DNA from: Macrosoma leucophasiata
Lineage: Eukaryota > Arthropoda > Insecta > Lepidoptera > Hedylidae
Assembly: GCA_036365455.1 (NCBI GenBank)
Contig: JAWQUS010000017.1
Coordinates: forward strand, 6,696,001-6,760,000
Direction of reading: 5' to 3'
Length of the DNA stretch: 64,000 bases
Below the pieces are notes generated by a model. It did not search any database and was not told the DNA's origin. It was given only the letters and a program-made list of their open reading frames with translations. Positions 32,095 to 42,801 of the stretch are shown one piece after another; position 1 is the first letter of the stretch, and every line of letters begins with the position of its first letter. The position numbers were made by a program, and so were the translations under genes.

Positions 32095-33376
32095 TAGGTT
32101 GAGGAAAAAGTTTCTTCGCATTTTTTAAGATAATTCAAAACATTTTTTAATATAGTTTATTTAAATTTAACTAATGTATGTATGTACCATTTTATTCGAT
32201 AACCTTTTGCCATCTTGTAGGTAGGGACATGATCCCATTGCTATAAAATTTTTGGGACTTCTCATTAAAATACCGCGACAAGTGGATTTGGCAGTCCTCT
32301 CGTGATGTTAATCTAACATTGCATAAAGAATTCTGAAGAGACCGAAACAGGTGGAAATCTGAAGGTGCAAGGTCAGGACTATACGGCGGATGCATTAACA
32401 CCTCCCAGCCAAACTCTCTTAATTTTTGCTGAGTGGCTATAGATGTGTGAGGTCTAGCGTTATCATGATTAAACACCACACCCCTTCCGTTGATCAATTC
32501 CGGCCGCTTTCTCTCAACCTCTTGCTTTAATCTCATCAGTTGTTCTCAGTAGAGTTCAGAATCGATAGTCCTGCCTGGTGGTAATAGCTCATAATGAATA
32601 ATGCCCTTCCAATCCCACCACACACACAACATCACCTTATTGCGAGTTAACCCGGGTTTCGCCACAGTCTGTGAAGCCTGACCGGCCTTTGACCACGACC
32701 TTTTTCGCACGTTCTTGTCGTACGTGATCCACTTTTCATCACCAGTTATCAGCTTCTTCAAAAATGATTCGGTTTCATTACGTCGTAATAAAGAATCACA
32801 AATGAGACACGGTTCATTAGGTTTCTTTCAGTGAGCTCGTGAGGTACCCAAATATCGAGCTTTTTTTTGTACCGAGCTTTTTTCAAATGCGCCAAAACTG
32901 TTTTGTGATCAATTCTCAGTTCTTCAGCTACGTCGTAACTACTGATATGTCGATCTTGCTCCACTTTTTAAAAAATTGCATTCATTTTATCCGTAATAGG
33001 GCGACCAGAGCGAGGTGCATCTTTGACATCAAAATTTCCGGATTGAAAACGCTTAAACCAAATTTGTGCTACTCTCACAAACACTGTACTAGGTCCATAA
33101 ACATCGCAAATTTTTTTCGCTGCTCGCGTTGCATTTTTATCTTTTTTGTAGTAAAATTTTAAAATGTATCGAATTTCTTCATTAGATTCACTCATCTTGA
33201 CAGTACGAAAAACAAATGGAAATCACACATTTGCCTAATTTGAATTTGGAATTATGTTCTTTAAAATTTTAACTTTCAATGATACCAAAACCAGCCAGAT
33301 ACAAATACTACAGCCAAAGAGATCTTATTATAAGTTCATACATACTATAATGCGAAAAGACTTTTTCCTCAACCTA
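32095..33376 (-). mobile_element. mariner element, copy 3
   Basis: 1,282 bases. The ends taggttgaggaaaaagtttc and …gactttttcctcaaccta are inverted repeats that both carry the variant GAGG instead of GGGG. The flanking A and TA are compatible with a TA target site. Confidence 0.95.
32192..33195 (-). pseudogene. mariner transposase pseudogene, copy 3
   Basis: The start [10 protein letters not shown] is preserved and Cys is present where copies 1 and 2 have a stop (KKICDVYG), so this copy belongs to another lineage. It has its own lesions: a TAA after the DKMNAIF segment (near 32,967), a 1-base deletion just after MNRV (near 32,807) and a Cys-to-stop change after SELY (near 32,547). The three catalytic regions ([25 protein letters not shown]) remain readable. 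Confidence 0.94.
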
Positions 33377-34755
33377 ATACTTGACTACTGACTGTGACTG
33401 TATTGTGTTGACATAAGCAAGTGAAATGCATATTTTTTCATTATTAATTGGTATTCTTTTGACAATAGAGCAGCTCCATCAGATAGTTACTTAGTGCAAT
33501 AATGTTCATATGGTATAAATATATTACAGATTGAAGGTGATCTGTGGTATTTATTATGCATGTTTATGCCAAGTCCCTAATGTGGTAGGCAGTGGAGCAC
33601 TGAGCGCCATATATGCCGATTCTTAAACATCTTCCGTGACTACTCTTCATTCATGATAATAATATTATGGCAATGTAAATATTTAAACTTTTTAGATGGT
33701 AAAACATGGTCTTATAATTGCAGTTTATTATAAGTGCACTCTTATACATAATTATATGTTTTAAAATACTTTAATTCCATTTCGAAAATTAAATTTAATC
33801 GGCCCAGTTGTTCTCGAGTTTTAGTGCTACTAACAAACATCATATTTTCATTATATATACAAGTATATACTGCTAACAAACGTCATATTTTCATTTTATA
33901 TATATACTAGCTGACCCCGCGAAATTAGTAGATACCACTGTCGGTGATTTTTAAATAAGTATTTTCTATATATTTTTTATTTTATGTGTTTGTTATTCTC
34001 AGGCCTTCTCCTGACAATAATAAACACATAAAAGAAAAAAAAATCGAATTTGGCGTAAGTAGTCGTTTGGAAGTTATGTGCTTACAGACATTTCGGTGTT
34101 TTATATTATTATTCAATCAATTTTTAAAACGTCCTAAGCAACATCAATTTCAAAATTTCACTTAAATAGCTCACGCTTGGTGAACGCCAAATTCAAGTAC
34201 CTATCTTCTATATGAAATTAATCTCACTTATCCCATCACCGTCAGTTTCCCGGAACATTACCTCTAAAGAATATTCAACGGGATTTTAATTAGAGGCTTG
34301 CAGTAAATTCTACACCAGCAAGAAACCGCCGACAATGGGACCAAAAACTTTGCAGCCAACATTATAAGGCGAGAAGGGATAAATGGTCTACATGCTGTGA
34401 AATTAATGAAAATGCGTTACTCGTTAAGATTTGTGAGATTATAGCAATTTGTATTTTACACATTTTATTATAAAAAAAGTTTTTGTATATTAAGAAGTAA
34501 AGAAATATAAAGAGATTCGATGAAATATTTCATGGAATAACATTCGTAAGACAGGACGACATGTACTGTATGTTTTGTCCGAGTAATATTGATGATTCGA
34601 TGGTCCAATTGGGCCCAAAATTCACTTAGGGTAAATGTCTGTAAATTTTATTACGAGTCTGGCAACACAACAGATGAAGAACTTCATATCGAATTGTAAA
34701 TGCGATTCTCTAGTTCAAGTGTTTGAAAAATGACATAGTACGTGAAAGCGAAAAA
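33377..34755. other. Mostly unannotated; two repeat scraps
   Basis: RTE tail remnant at about 33,545-33,660 (gccaagtccctaatgtggta). A repeat start at 33,905-34,060 (tactagctgaccccgcgaaa) resembles the repeats at 54.1-55.0 kb. The rest is AT-rich without recognised content. Confidence 0.45.
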
Positions 34756-34759
34756 AAAC

Positions 34760-34940
34760 GTATAAATTATGGAACAAACTTCTCTCGGAGGTGTTCCATC
34801 GGTGTTACAATGTGGAGTTCTTCAAAGATGGTGTCTTCCAGGGCTGTCAGTGCGTTGGCTACTCCCTTATTATTGCAAACGTTCATAGGCGACGATGACA
34901 ACTTTCCATCAGGTAGCCCGTCGTTTGATCATACCCTTTA
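34760..34940 (+). mobile_element. LINE 3' end fragment
   Basis: 'ggaacaaacttctctcggag' and 'gtgttccatcggtgttacaa' lead to 'cgacgatgacaactttccat' then caggtagcccgtcg. This is the plus-strand version of the tail at 29,745-29,950. Several frameshifts are present. Confidence 0.6.
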
Positions 34941-34964
34941 CACAAAAAAAAGAGAAGGTATAAT

Positions 34965-35400
34965 AAGCAATGTCCTTCAAAGTCTATTCAATTTTGTGAG
35001 CAATACAAAAATATGTTCGAATATAAATTTTAAGAAAGGGTCTCGAGATATCAATCTGTATATTGTTTTTGTAAAGTAAAAAAATGCCTTTTTCCTTTTG
35101 TCTTCTTTCCCGCCACAAACCTATTCAATTTAAGAGACGTAATTACTCGTGTGTAAAAAAGATAACGCCTCTTTATTTAGCCCTGCGGCTCAACTTAGTC
35201 CTGTTTCGCCGCATCGAAAACATCTTGTTTTCATGGTACAATTTTCTTGCGGTAATAAATAATAACGCGTAGACTTCAAAAGAGGTTTTTTCATGCGGAC
35301 GTGTTTCTGCTCATTCGGACGGTGATCATTAATTACGAATTATGAATTTGACCCTAAGCTGTATGTAAAATGGCGTGTTACGTGAAAGTAATACACGTAA
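34965..35400 (+). repeat. Duplicated anonymous segment, unit 1
   Basis: About 430 bases that recur in the same orientation at 35,665-36,090. Shared words include 'aagggtctcgaga', 'ggcgtaattactcg', 'tttagccctgcggctcaact', 'catcgaaaacat' and 'tggtacaattttcttgcggt'. The units are not coding: both are interrupted by stops at the same place (gtgtaaaaaagataac). Confidence 0.65.
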
Positions 35401-35462
35401 AAACAATTTTTAAATTATTTTACGGGTAAGATATTGAATCATAAATTTAAAATATCTACTTA

Positions 35463-35610
35463 CCCTCTATTCATAAACGTATTTTAACTAAAGTGTTGCT
35501 AATCTCTTCTTTGTCTTATTCTATCCTGCACGTTTGACAATGCAACTGACAAAGACAAACATTCTATAGCTGAAACGTACTTATCTAATGTACGTTTATG
35601 AATAAGGGGG
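35463..35610. mobile_element. piggyBac-like MITE, copy 3
   Basis: It begins CCCTCTATTCATAAACGTA after TTA and ends TACGTTTATGAATAAGGGGG before TTAA. It is inverted relative to copy 1 and lies between the two duplicated segments. Confidence 0.8.
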
Positions 35611-35664
35611 TTAATGTTTAGTTAGGTAAAATGAAATAAATAACTAATTACCTACTTAATGGTC

Positions 35665-36090
35665 CCATAATGCTATTCAAGTTTGTAAGCATAAGAAAAA
35701 TATGTTTAGTAACAAAATGAAACAAAGGGTCTCGACATATCAAACGGTTTAATAATTTTGTTAAAAAATAAATGTTTTTTACCTTTTTTCTGCTTTTCTG
35801 CCACACGCCTACTCAATTTAAGAGGCGTAATTACTCATGTGTAAAAAAGATAACCCCACTTTATTTAGCCCTGCGGCTCAACTTTTCCCTGTTTTACTGC
35901 ATCGAAAACATATTGTTTCCGTGGTACAATTTTCTTGCGGTAGGTAATAAAGAACGCGTAGATTTCAAAAGAGGTTTTTGTATGCTAGCGTGTTTCAACC
36001 CGCGCAGAACGGAATTATTAATTACGAATTACGAATTCGACCCATGAAATTAGCCATATGTAAAATACAGGGAACTACGCGAACGTAATA
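35665..36090 (+). repeat. Duplicated anonymous segment, unit 2
   Basis: Second unit of the duplication described at 34,965-35,400, shifted by about 690 bases. Roughly 80 percent similar by eye, so the duplication is not recent. Confidence 0.65.
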
Positions 36091-36094
36091 TTAG

Positions 36095-37180
36095 TAAAAA
36101 AAAACCGGTCAAGTGCGTGTCGGGCCACGCGCACGCCCTTTTTTTACTCAGCTGTGAACAAACAGATATTAAAATCTATAACCTTAAAAAACAAAAACTG
36201 AACATGTTCACTGGGATACAGAAATGTACCTAACCTACATATTACACTTTCTGCTCCATTTCTGGTTCATAATTCGCTTTTCAAATCGTTAAAAAATTCA
36301 TGACTAAATACTTAGTCATGCTTTTTTTCAGTACATAATAGATTATGTACCTATTGTACCAAAGGGTACTAAATACACTCGCATAAGGCAAGTGCGGTAC
36401 CTTAAATGGGTAACCAATTGCCTAGAGCAGTCGTATATTCTTGGTCTTATACTGCCCGGTTTATTTGCAATACTTTACTTTAATCAGCTTTAATGAGTCA
36501 TAAATTTTGCTGTTATACTGTAATGCTCGGACCACACTAACGTTATAACGCGTTAATTCACGCGATATTCAACGCGTTATTGAGGGGCTACGAATGATAA
36601 TGTACTTACAGAAATTTAACTCTCATAATACAACCATCGCTTCCATTTTGGTTCCATTTACGCAAGCAAACTAACTGCCTTATAAGATCACTCGTGAGTC
36701 TATCTGTCTGTCCGTCTGTAGCAGTAGATTTTTTTGAAGTCCTGGACCGATTGTGTCATACTTGGTACACGTATGTAAATCAGCGAGTCAAGCAAGAACG
36801 AGTTCTAACAAAACATAGGTAGTGAATACTAAAGTCGGGCCATTTTTGGGGAATTAAGTAATTGGGGAAATATTAAGAAAAAAAACAGTTTTTCTCAACA
36901 CTATTGTGTGATATTGGGAGACAGGTGCTTATTGTAAAAATCTCAAAGATATTTTTCTTATAACCTTAATGAAATTGTTTTAAAGTTATATATTTCAAAA
37001 TAGACCTAAATCGAGCATTCCCCGAAAATTCCTCGCCTTACCTGGGAAACAATTAGCGCTAAGATTTTGAAATAATTACAGAAAATAGTCTTTTACTTAT
37101 AGCTTACAGGAAAATCTATATGAAGTCTGTTGTATTAATAGTTACATGGGGAATTCATAAGTTGTAAGGAACCCTGTGAA
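36095..37180 (+). repeat. Dispersed repeat with ACCGGTCAAGTGCG start
   Basis: It starts 'aaccggtcaagtgcgtgtcg' then ggccacgcgcac, runs through 'gatcactcgtgagtctatct' and (gtct)n, and ends 'aaggaaccctgtgaaagcga' then gttcgact. The same architecture is seen at 62,470-63,165. It encodes nothing recognisable. Class unknown. Confidence 0.5.
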
Positions 37181-37340
37181 AGCGAGTTCGACTTAATTAT
37201 ATTATTATTCGTAGCTTATGTGTGACTAGCACTTTATAGCGTTATTTTTAACGGCATTATATGTGTTTTATATTATTTCGCATTAACACATGCTTGTGAA
37301 ATATATTTTATTTTTAAAGAAAAATGGAAAGAAAAATTTG

Positions 37341-37414
37341 ACTTCAGGCGAGGCTCGAACTCGCGACCTACTGGGAATCTAGTCCAGCCGCTCTTCCAAT
37401 TGAGCTACTGAAGC
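37341..37414 (-). repeat. tRNA-like sequence, unit 1
   Basis: On the minus strand the 74 bases have a 7-bp acceptor stem (GCTTCAG / CTGAAGT), TA at positions 8-9, a GCTC/GAGC D stem, A box tagctcaattgg, a GCGAG/CTCGC T stem with loop TTCGAGC, and a T-run downstream. The anticodon loop is 9 bases instead of 7, so it is probably not a working tRNA gene, though the pol III promoter looks intact. Confidence 0.7.
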
Positions 37415-37647
37415 CCTGCCTGATTTGTCGAATTTTTCCTTCACATCTATTGCATTGCTTTATGGTAGCAGTAGCGCCATCTATTACCAACTATGCTAGT
37501 TAGGCAACCGATATAATAGACTTTTCAGTTTATTGAATATCGTAAAGAAGTCGCTTTTACCCTTAATAATTGTTTTATATTATTTCGCATTAACACATGC
37601 TTGTGAAATATATTTTATTTTTAAAGAAAAATGGAAAGAAAAATTTG

Positions 37648-37721
37648 ACTTCAGGCGAGGCTCGAACTCGCGACCTACTGGGAATCTAGTCCAGCCGCTC
37701 TTCCAATTGAGCTACTGAAGC
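37648..37721 (-). repeat. tRNA-like sequence, unit 2
   Basis: Identical in the tRNA-like part to unit 1 and in the same orientation. It faces the third copy across the inverted repeat. Confidence 0.7.
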
Positions 37722-38033
37722 CCTGCCCGATTTGTCGAATTTTTCCTTCACATCTATTGCATTGCTTTATGGTAGCAGTAGCGCCATCTATTACCAACTA
37801 TGCTAGTTAGGCAACCGATATAATAGATTTTTCAGTTTATTGAATATCGTAAAGAAGTCGCTTTTACCCTTAATAATTGTTTTATATTATTTCGCATTAA
37901 CACATGCTTGTGAAATATATTTTATTTTTAAAGAAAAATGTTGCCTAACTAGCATAGTTGGTAATAGATGGCGCTACTGCTACCATAAAGCAATGCAATA
38001 GATGTGAAGGAAAAATTCGACAAATCGGGCAGG

Positions 38034-38107
38034 GCTTCAGTAGCTCAATTGGAAGAGCGGCTGGACTAGATTCCCAGTAGGTCGCGAGTTCGAGCCTCGC
38101 CTGAAGT
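38034..38107 (+). repeat. tRNA-like sequence, inverted unit
   Basis: Same 74 bases on the plus strand, with boxes A and B and a downstream TTTTTC that could stop pol III. Transcription past that point, or from unit 2 toward it, would give complementary RNA. Confidence 0.7.
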
Positions 38108-38270
38108 CAAATTTTTCTTTCCATTTTTCTTTAAAAATAAAATGGTCTTATATGTTTTTTGATATCACATATAAATTATGATGTGTCTGTGGATCAATGG
38201 ATGTCGTTCACCGATCCTAAGTCGATTAAAAATCAAAAAGGGAAACCTAAATTTGACGCATCGGTGTGAG

Positions 38271-38343
38271 ACTTCGGTGGCTTAGTGGTAAAAGCGGCTG
38301 GACTGGTTATCCTGAGGTCGCATGTTCGACTCCTGCCCGAAGT
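38271..38343 (+). repeat. tRNA-like repeat head
   Basis: ACTTCGG at the 5' end and CCGAAGT at the 3' end are perfectly complementary (7 bp). A box tggcttagtggtaa, B box-like catgttcgactcc, then a T-rich stretch and 'aatttctaaagttcactcgc'. Same family as 23,942-24,013. Confidence 0.62.
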
Positions 38344-38624
38344 CAAATTTTTCTTTCCGTTTTTTTCTTTAATTTCTAAAGTTCACTCGCATGTGTTATT
38401 GCGAAAAATAAATAGTACAGATCATATAGTTTTATCGCACATCCCTTCTGCGGCTAACTATAACGCGTTATATTGTGGCCGCTCATTGACATTAATATCA
38501 ATTTTGAATAATTTGACACATTGACGTTAGTGTAGCCCGAGCACAAAACATTGCGTGCGTTGAGGGTTTTATATTATGCGTAACGTCATGTAGAGCAGCA
38601 GTAACTACTGACTTACTAACTTCT

Positions 38625-38795
38625 TTGGCACCGTAATAACTATCACAGAGACATAACAACTAAGGTCTCACTGGTGGTAACGCATCTGTATATTGACCTC
38701 TGGGTCTTCGTGTGGGTGTCTATAGGCTGCAGTCATCACTTAACATCGATGTGAACTGCATGCTTGTTTGCCACCTTCATTACATAAAAAAACGT
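38625..38795 (+). repeat. Rep-A tail half, 'ggcccc' subfamily
   Basis: 'ggcaccgtaataactatcac' to 'tgaactgcatgcttgtttgc' followed by cacc..cattacataaaaaaa. The head is missing. Confidence 0.75.
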
Positions 38796-38799
38796 CTTT

Positions 38800-39285
38800 T
38801 CTTTAATCTAAGCAGCGAAAGTGTAAGGAAATAGAGTGTACCCCACCGGCATGCTATCACTCAAATCAAATACTGCCAGTTCCCACTTCTGCACGCCATT
38901 TGCTCCATAAATAATGCTATCGAAGTACAAGGAAACAGCATTAACTGGCCGCAGCTTTCAAGATGCACACCGTTTTCCTGTTAAATAAGATGTATTGATC
39001 TGTACCTAGTAGGCAAGGAAATCGTATTCGTACCCTCTAAAACCTACTAAAATTTCACTGATCGTGAACTAGAGGAGCTGATCAGTATCAACGCTAATAG
39101 AGGTTTGATAGAAGCGAAGACACACGATGTGCAACGTAGCTCAAGGTTCACAACTGGCAATCACACATTTTGAAAGTAGTCATCTTTATCGTGGGTGACA
39201 GCGCCCTATCCAGCTATTTCGCCGCTCCGGGCAAAATAATGTTTGCCGCCTTTTACCCATGCGTTATTCCATAGATGATATATAA
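38800..39285. other. Unannotated sequence
   Basis: No gene or repeat was recognised. 'cgccgctccgggcaaaataa' near 39,220 echoes 39,560-39,620 and may be part of an uncharacterised repeat. Confidence 0.4.
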
Positions 39286-39290
39286 TTTAA

Positions 39291-39436
39291 CCCCCTTATT
39301 CATAAACGTATTTTAGCTAAAGTGTTGCTAATCTCTCCTTTGTCTTTTTCTATCCTGCACATTTGACAATGCAACTGACAAAGACAAAGCATTCTATAGC
39401 TAAAACGTATCTAAAGCACGTTTATGAATAAGGGGG
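39291..39436. mobile_element. piggyBac-like MITE, copy 4 (best preserved)
   Basis: 146 bases, flanked by TTAA on both sides (39,287-39,290 and 39,437-39,440), with ends CCCCCTTATTCATAAACGTA and CGTTTATGAATAAGGGGG. It gives the clearest evidence for the TTAA target. Confidence 0.85.
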
Positions 39437-39439
39437 TTA

Positions 39440-40065
39440 ATCTATAAAAAGACAAATTTTCCCTGCCGATATTAATGAAACATAATAAGTTTTTTTGTAT
39501 AAGCCTCTTTCAAATTTTCGCCGCCAATGCCGCGCCGCCCTTCATTTTTCCGCCACTCATTTTTGCCGCCCCGGGCAATTGTCCGGTTTGCCCTCCCCAA
39601 TGCCCTGGCAATGCTAATATCAGAAATTTCCAGAAAATGTGTAGTATTAAAAAATGATTGGTACCTAATAAGGTACTCAAGTGCTAAATTAAAGATTGCT
39701 GTTTCTACTTTGTTGCAAGTATAAGATAAATTACCAAAAGTGTCGGCCATTTGAAACGTGCTTTGTTCGTATCATCAGACACCGTTTGAATAATTTAGAT
39801 AGAAATCTCTTATTCCCTCCAGCCTCCCCAGTGTAAATGGCTAGTTTGTCGCGTGATTTATCGGAATCCCGACATCATTTATTAAGAATCAAATAACTCA
39901 TAAATCTCACGTGCTTGTAACACAAAGGGATAGTGAGCTCGAATTACAAGAAATTCGTGTTTCTTTTCACACCAGGAAAGGAAAACACTGTTTTTGTTTC
40001 GTTGTAAATGTGTCGTTTGCTTTTGACGAGCATTATTTTGTATCGGAATTTGATTTCTACTATCT
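39440..40065. other. Unclassified, with a GC-rich patch
   Basis: 'gccgcccttcatttttccgc', 'tgccgccccgggcaattgtc' and similar words at 39,520-39,620 suggest an old repeat. No gene was recognised. Confidence 0.4.
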
Positions 40066-40071
40066 ATAGTC

Positions 40072-40268
40072 ACGGGCGGCTCTAGCTTGTGTAGCGCTCG
40101 TGTGCCATGAAATCCTAGCGCCTCCTAGGCCTGATCTCCTTTTCCGGCTGTAACTATTACTATACTATATTATACATATACTATACTCTGGCCGCGGCGC
40201 TCCCTGAGACGGCGGCGCCCGTGTGCATTGCACACCCTGCAATATAGGTTAAGCCGCCCATGACTCTA
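40072..40268. mobile_element. Short TIR element
   Basis: The ends agtcacgggcggct and agccgcccatgact are inverse with one mismatch. The interior is GC-rich (ggcggcgcccgtgtgcattg). About 197 bases, no open frame. Confidence 0.45.
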
Positions 40269-40524
40269 GTCACTGTTATCATCACATCAGGTGAGGGACT
40301 TCAAATTGCTCTCATATGGGCCTCCTCTATCGAAGGCCAAAGGGCAACCTAAGGGCACCCAACGCTGGCGTGCATGGCAGGCCAGAACTAGCAGCAGCAG
40401 AAGGCCAACCCCGGTGCTGTTTGCGCGCCGCGATACTGATGAAACCCGCAATTCCCACAATCTTCACGAGGTCGTCGGTTCACCTTGAGGGGTTTATTCT
40501 ACTTAATTTTTTCCCTTCTTTGCT

Positions 40525-40775
40525 GATGGTAGAGCTACAGTGATGGAGCTCGCGGACGTAGGCACCACCGCATTACCTAATATACTTGCCACTAAATGGT
40601 AGTGTTCAGCACTATCGTGTTCCGGTCACGTGGTAATTTACGGTCCTGTAATTTCCGGCACACAGGCATAACATCTCATGCCTCAGGAGTGGTAACGCAT
40701 CTGCATTATGACCTTGATCTTTGTGGGGGTGTCTATAGGCTGCAGTTATCATTTAACATCAATGTGAACTGGTAT
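40525..40775 (+). repeat. Rep-A copy, 'ttccggc' subfamily
   Basis: From the head 'gagctacagtgatggagctc' and gtaggcaccaccgc to 'aacatcaatgtgaactg'. The last part of the tail is missing. Confidence 0.8.
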
Positions 40776-40807
40776 AGGTACCCAATGTTTAAACTGAAGC
40801 GCGTATG

Positions 40808-41152
40808 GCCCCGCGGGTGGTGTAGATCGTAAGCGATCTACTCGGTTAAGCATTACGGTCGCGGTCGGGTGACCGCTAGTGGCAAAATTAAAATGCGCGT
40901 TTCCGTGCTTCGGAGGGCACGTTAAGACGTCGGTCCCGGTTGTTATCGATAGATAGCTTTCGTTAAACCTTGTCGGACGCCTTATGGGCGGTTTGAAAAC
41001 ATCCGACAGCGGGTTGGCCACTAACCCACCCACCTCCACCAATCCGCATTGGAGTAGCGTGGTGGAGTAAGCTGCAGGCCTCCGCCCCAAAAAGGGGAGA
41101 GACTCGTGCCCAGCAGTGGGACGTATAAGGAGTTGCTATTATTATTATTATG
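40808..41152 (+). mobile_element. SINE with 5S rRNA-like head, copy 2
   Basis: Head 'gatctactcggttaagcatt', acggtcgcggtcgggtgacc, with the spacer before the C-box part deleted relative to the copy at 11,935. The body and the tail (cagcagtgggacgtataagg, then ATT triplets) are otherwise the same. It carries an extra 'ggcggtttgaaaacatccga' segment that the first copy lacks and the fragment at 53,185-53,340 shares in part. Confidence 0.72.
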
Positions 41153-41154
41153 TT

Positions 41155-42800
41155 TAAACTGTCTAATCAAAAGCCTAATCCACTTTGCATTACTATATAA
41201 CAACTCGTCCATGAAACTTCTAATGTGGTACCGTGTTCATTATAATAACGACGACGTCACGGCTCTATGGTTTTACATTTTAACCGCGTAGTCTAAGAGT
41301 TTGTGACATTTAGAGAAGGCATATACTCGTGTATTAGGCAATTGAAAATGTTTATTGTAAAGATATTGTTGTCTTCACAGCCAAGTCCCTTGAGGGCAGG
41401 CAGTTTAATTTTTGATTATTTTTATTACTCCTTTTAAACCAACCAAAACTTAAAACTTGGTTCAATTGGCGACACAATAGTCAAAATCAAAATTAATACA
41501 CAAAATAAATGATCCAAATATTATATTTATTACCAATCTTTCTTGGTAATAAACGTCTTCTCTAACGGTTTTCAAAGCGTCTCTTCACTAAGCACCAATA
41601 TTAGTCAGCTCTCGCACTAGTTTATAGTTTGCAATCCGGGGCTTGTTCTCGTCATGTCTAAGAGTTGATCCACATTAAACTTAAAGTACAGTTTCGAGTT
41701 TAATATTTAGAGCGTCAGTTGAAACGCGACTCACAAATTATGCTACTTTCTGTTTGATCCACATAATCTTGTCTAAATAATTCCAGATGAAAATGTAGTG
41801 GGAAGGGATGGGATTAGTCTGATTAAACTGCTTCGTAATCCACTGAGAGCGATAGAAGAACGAAAAGGAATTCTTTAAGTTTGATTGAAAACTGCTTGAA
41901 GAACCAAAGATCTTTAGAGAGCGTAATTGGCGCCCCAACTTCTAGATTGTCAATTCAGCTGAAAAACGTGTACTGAATAACGTGTACTGCTGGACCAAAG
42001 TCTATCCATAAGGCCTTATTTGCCACGCTTGACATGCAGAATGGCGATAGTCTTATCGCAGGACGCTGCTACCAATCTTATGTTATTGCATTTACTACCG
42101 TCCCATTGGAATGGTTTGACCGCCATTACTCATTTGACTGACTGCACTAGTGGAAGAATTTTCTTCCACTAGAAGGGATTTATTCCGTTAGTGAGTGGTG
42201 AAATCATCAAGTCCTGCCATAAAACTACCGGGGACGCAGCTGCCCATTTCGGTTAAAAAAAAAACGATGCAATGTTTCTCATAAAAGGTTCGTAGTGCCC
42301 AAGCTCTTCGTTCAGCTCGTCTTGGTGTAAACACGGCCGTGCCCCAAGATTTTGTAGCAGAAAAGGATTTAAATTTCACCGTGTATTACCTAAAAGAGGA
42401 CCTACATCAGGTACATTTGATCGCTGAAACTGTGCTATAACACCACTCACATTGAGACTAGTCTCAAGATCTTAAGTATGTCATTAATTAGGCTCACCAG
42501 CTTGAACATTTCCACGAGATATGACATATTTCCAGATGTAAATCTACAAGTGTGTATTCCGGTTACAACTTGTCCTCATAAATCGTGAAACAAAAGCATA
42601 CATTCACAAACTCCACCGTCGAAGTTGTCGACGACGCATTCAAGATTTTCAAGTTCTGTCATGAAAGAAGACGGAACCACAATACGATGATAATGTGGTA
42701 CAAAGTTTTACGTGTTTACTTTATTTCATCGTACTTATAGCTGACAATTTAGCATTTTGGCTTTTATGATATTAGGAAGAGCATTATACAGCAAGAACTT
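41155..42800. other. Mostly unannotated sequence
   Basis: An RTE tail scrap at 41,370-41,405 (cttcacagccaagtcccttg) and a segment at 42,060-42,260 related to 30,800-30,960 and 13,280-13,350 ('cataaaactaccgg', 'gaagaatt'). No gene is supported. Confidence 0.4.
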
Positions 42801-42801
42801 C

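Larger units (their letters stand above)
37265..38141. repeat. 307-bp tandem units with tRNA-like sequences and an inverted third unit
   Basis: The word gttttatattatttcgc starts at 37,265, 37,572 and 37,879, exactly 307 bases apart. Units 1 and 2 are nearly identical, with about two differences noticed. Unit 3 switches after 61 bases into an inverted copy, so that 37,613-37,814 and 37,940-38,141 form a 202-base inverted repeat with a 125-base spacer. I found no mismatch in the parts compared. Each unit contains a tRNA-like sequence. Confidence 0.85.

Noticed and set aside
38034..38107. Functional tRNA genes at 37-38 kb
   Set aside because: The acceptor, D and T arms are good, but the anticodon loop has nine bases and the sequence continues into a repeat body shared by all copies. 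Annotated as tRNA-like repeats.
37265..38141. CRISPR-like array
   Set aside because: Units of 307 bases with tRNA-like content in a eukaryotic repeat context. No short repeats with unique spacers occur anywhere in the window.
40291..40543. Two overlapping small frames at 40.3-40.5 kb
   Set aside because: The stretch is somewhat GC-rich, so open frames are expected. No domain was recognised and the second frame runs into Rep-A sequence.
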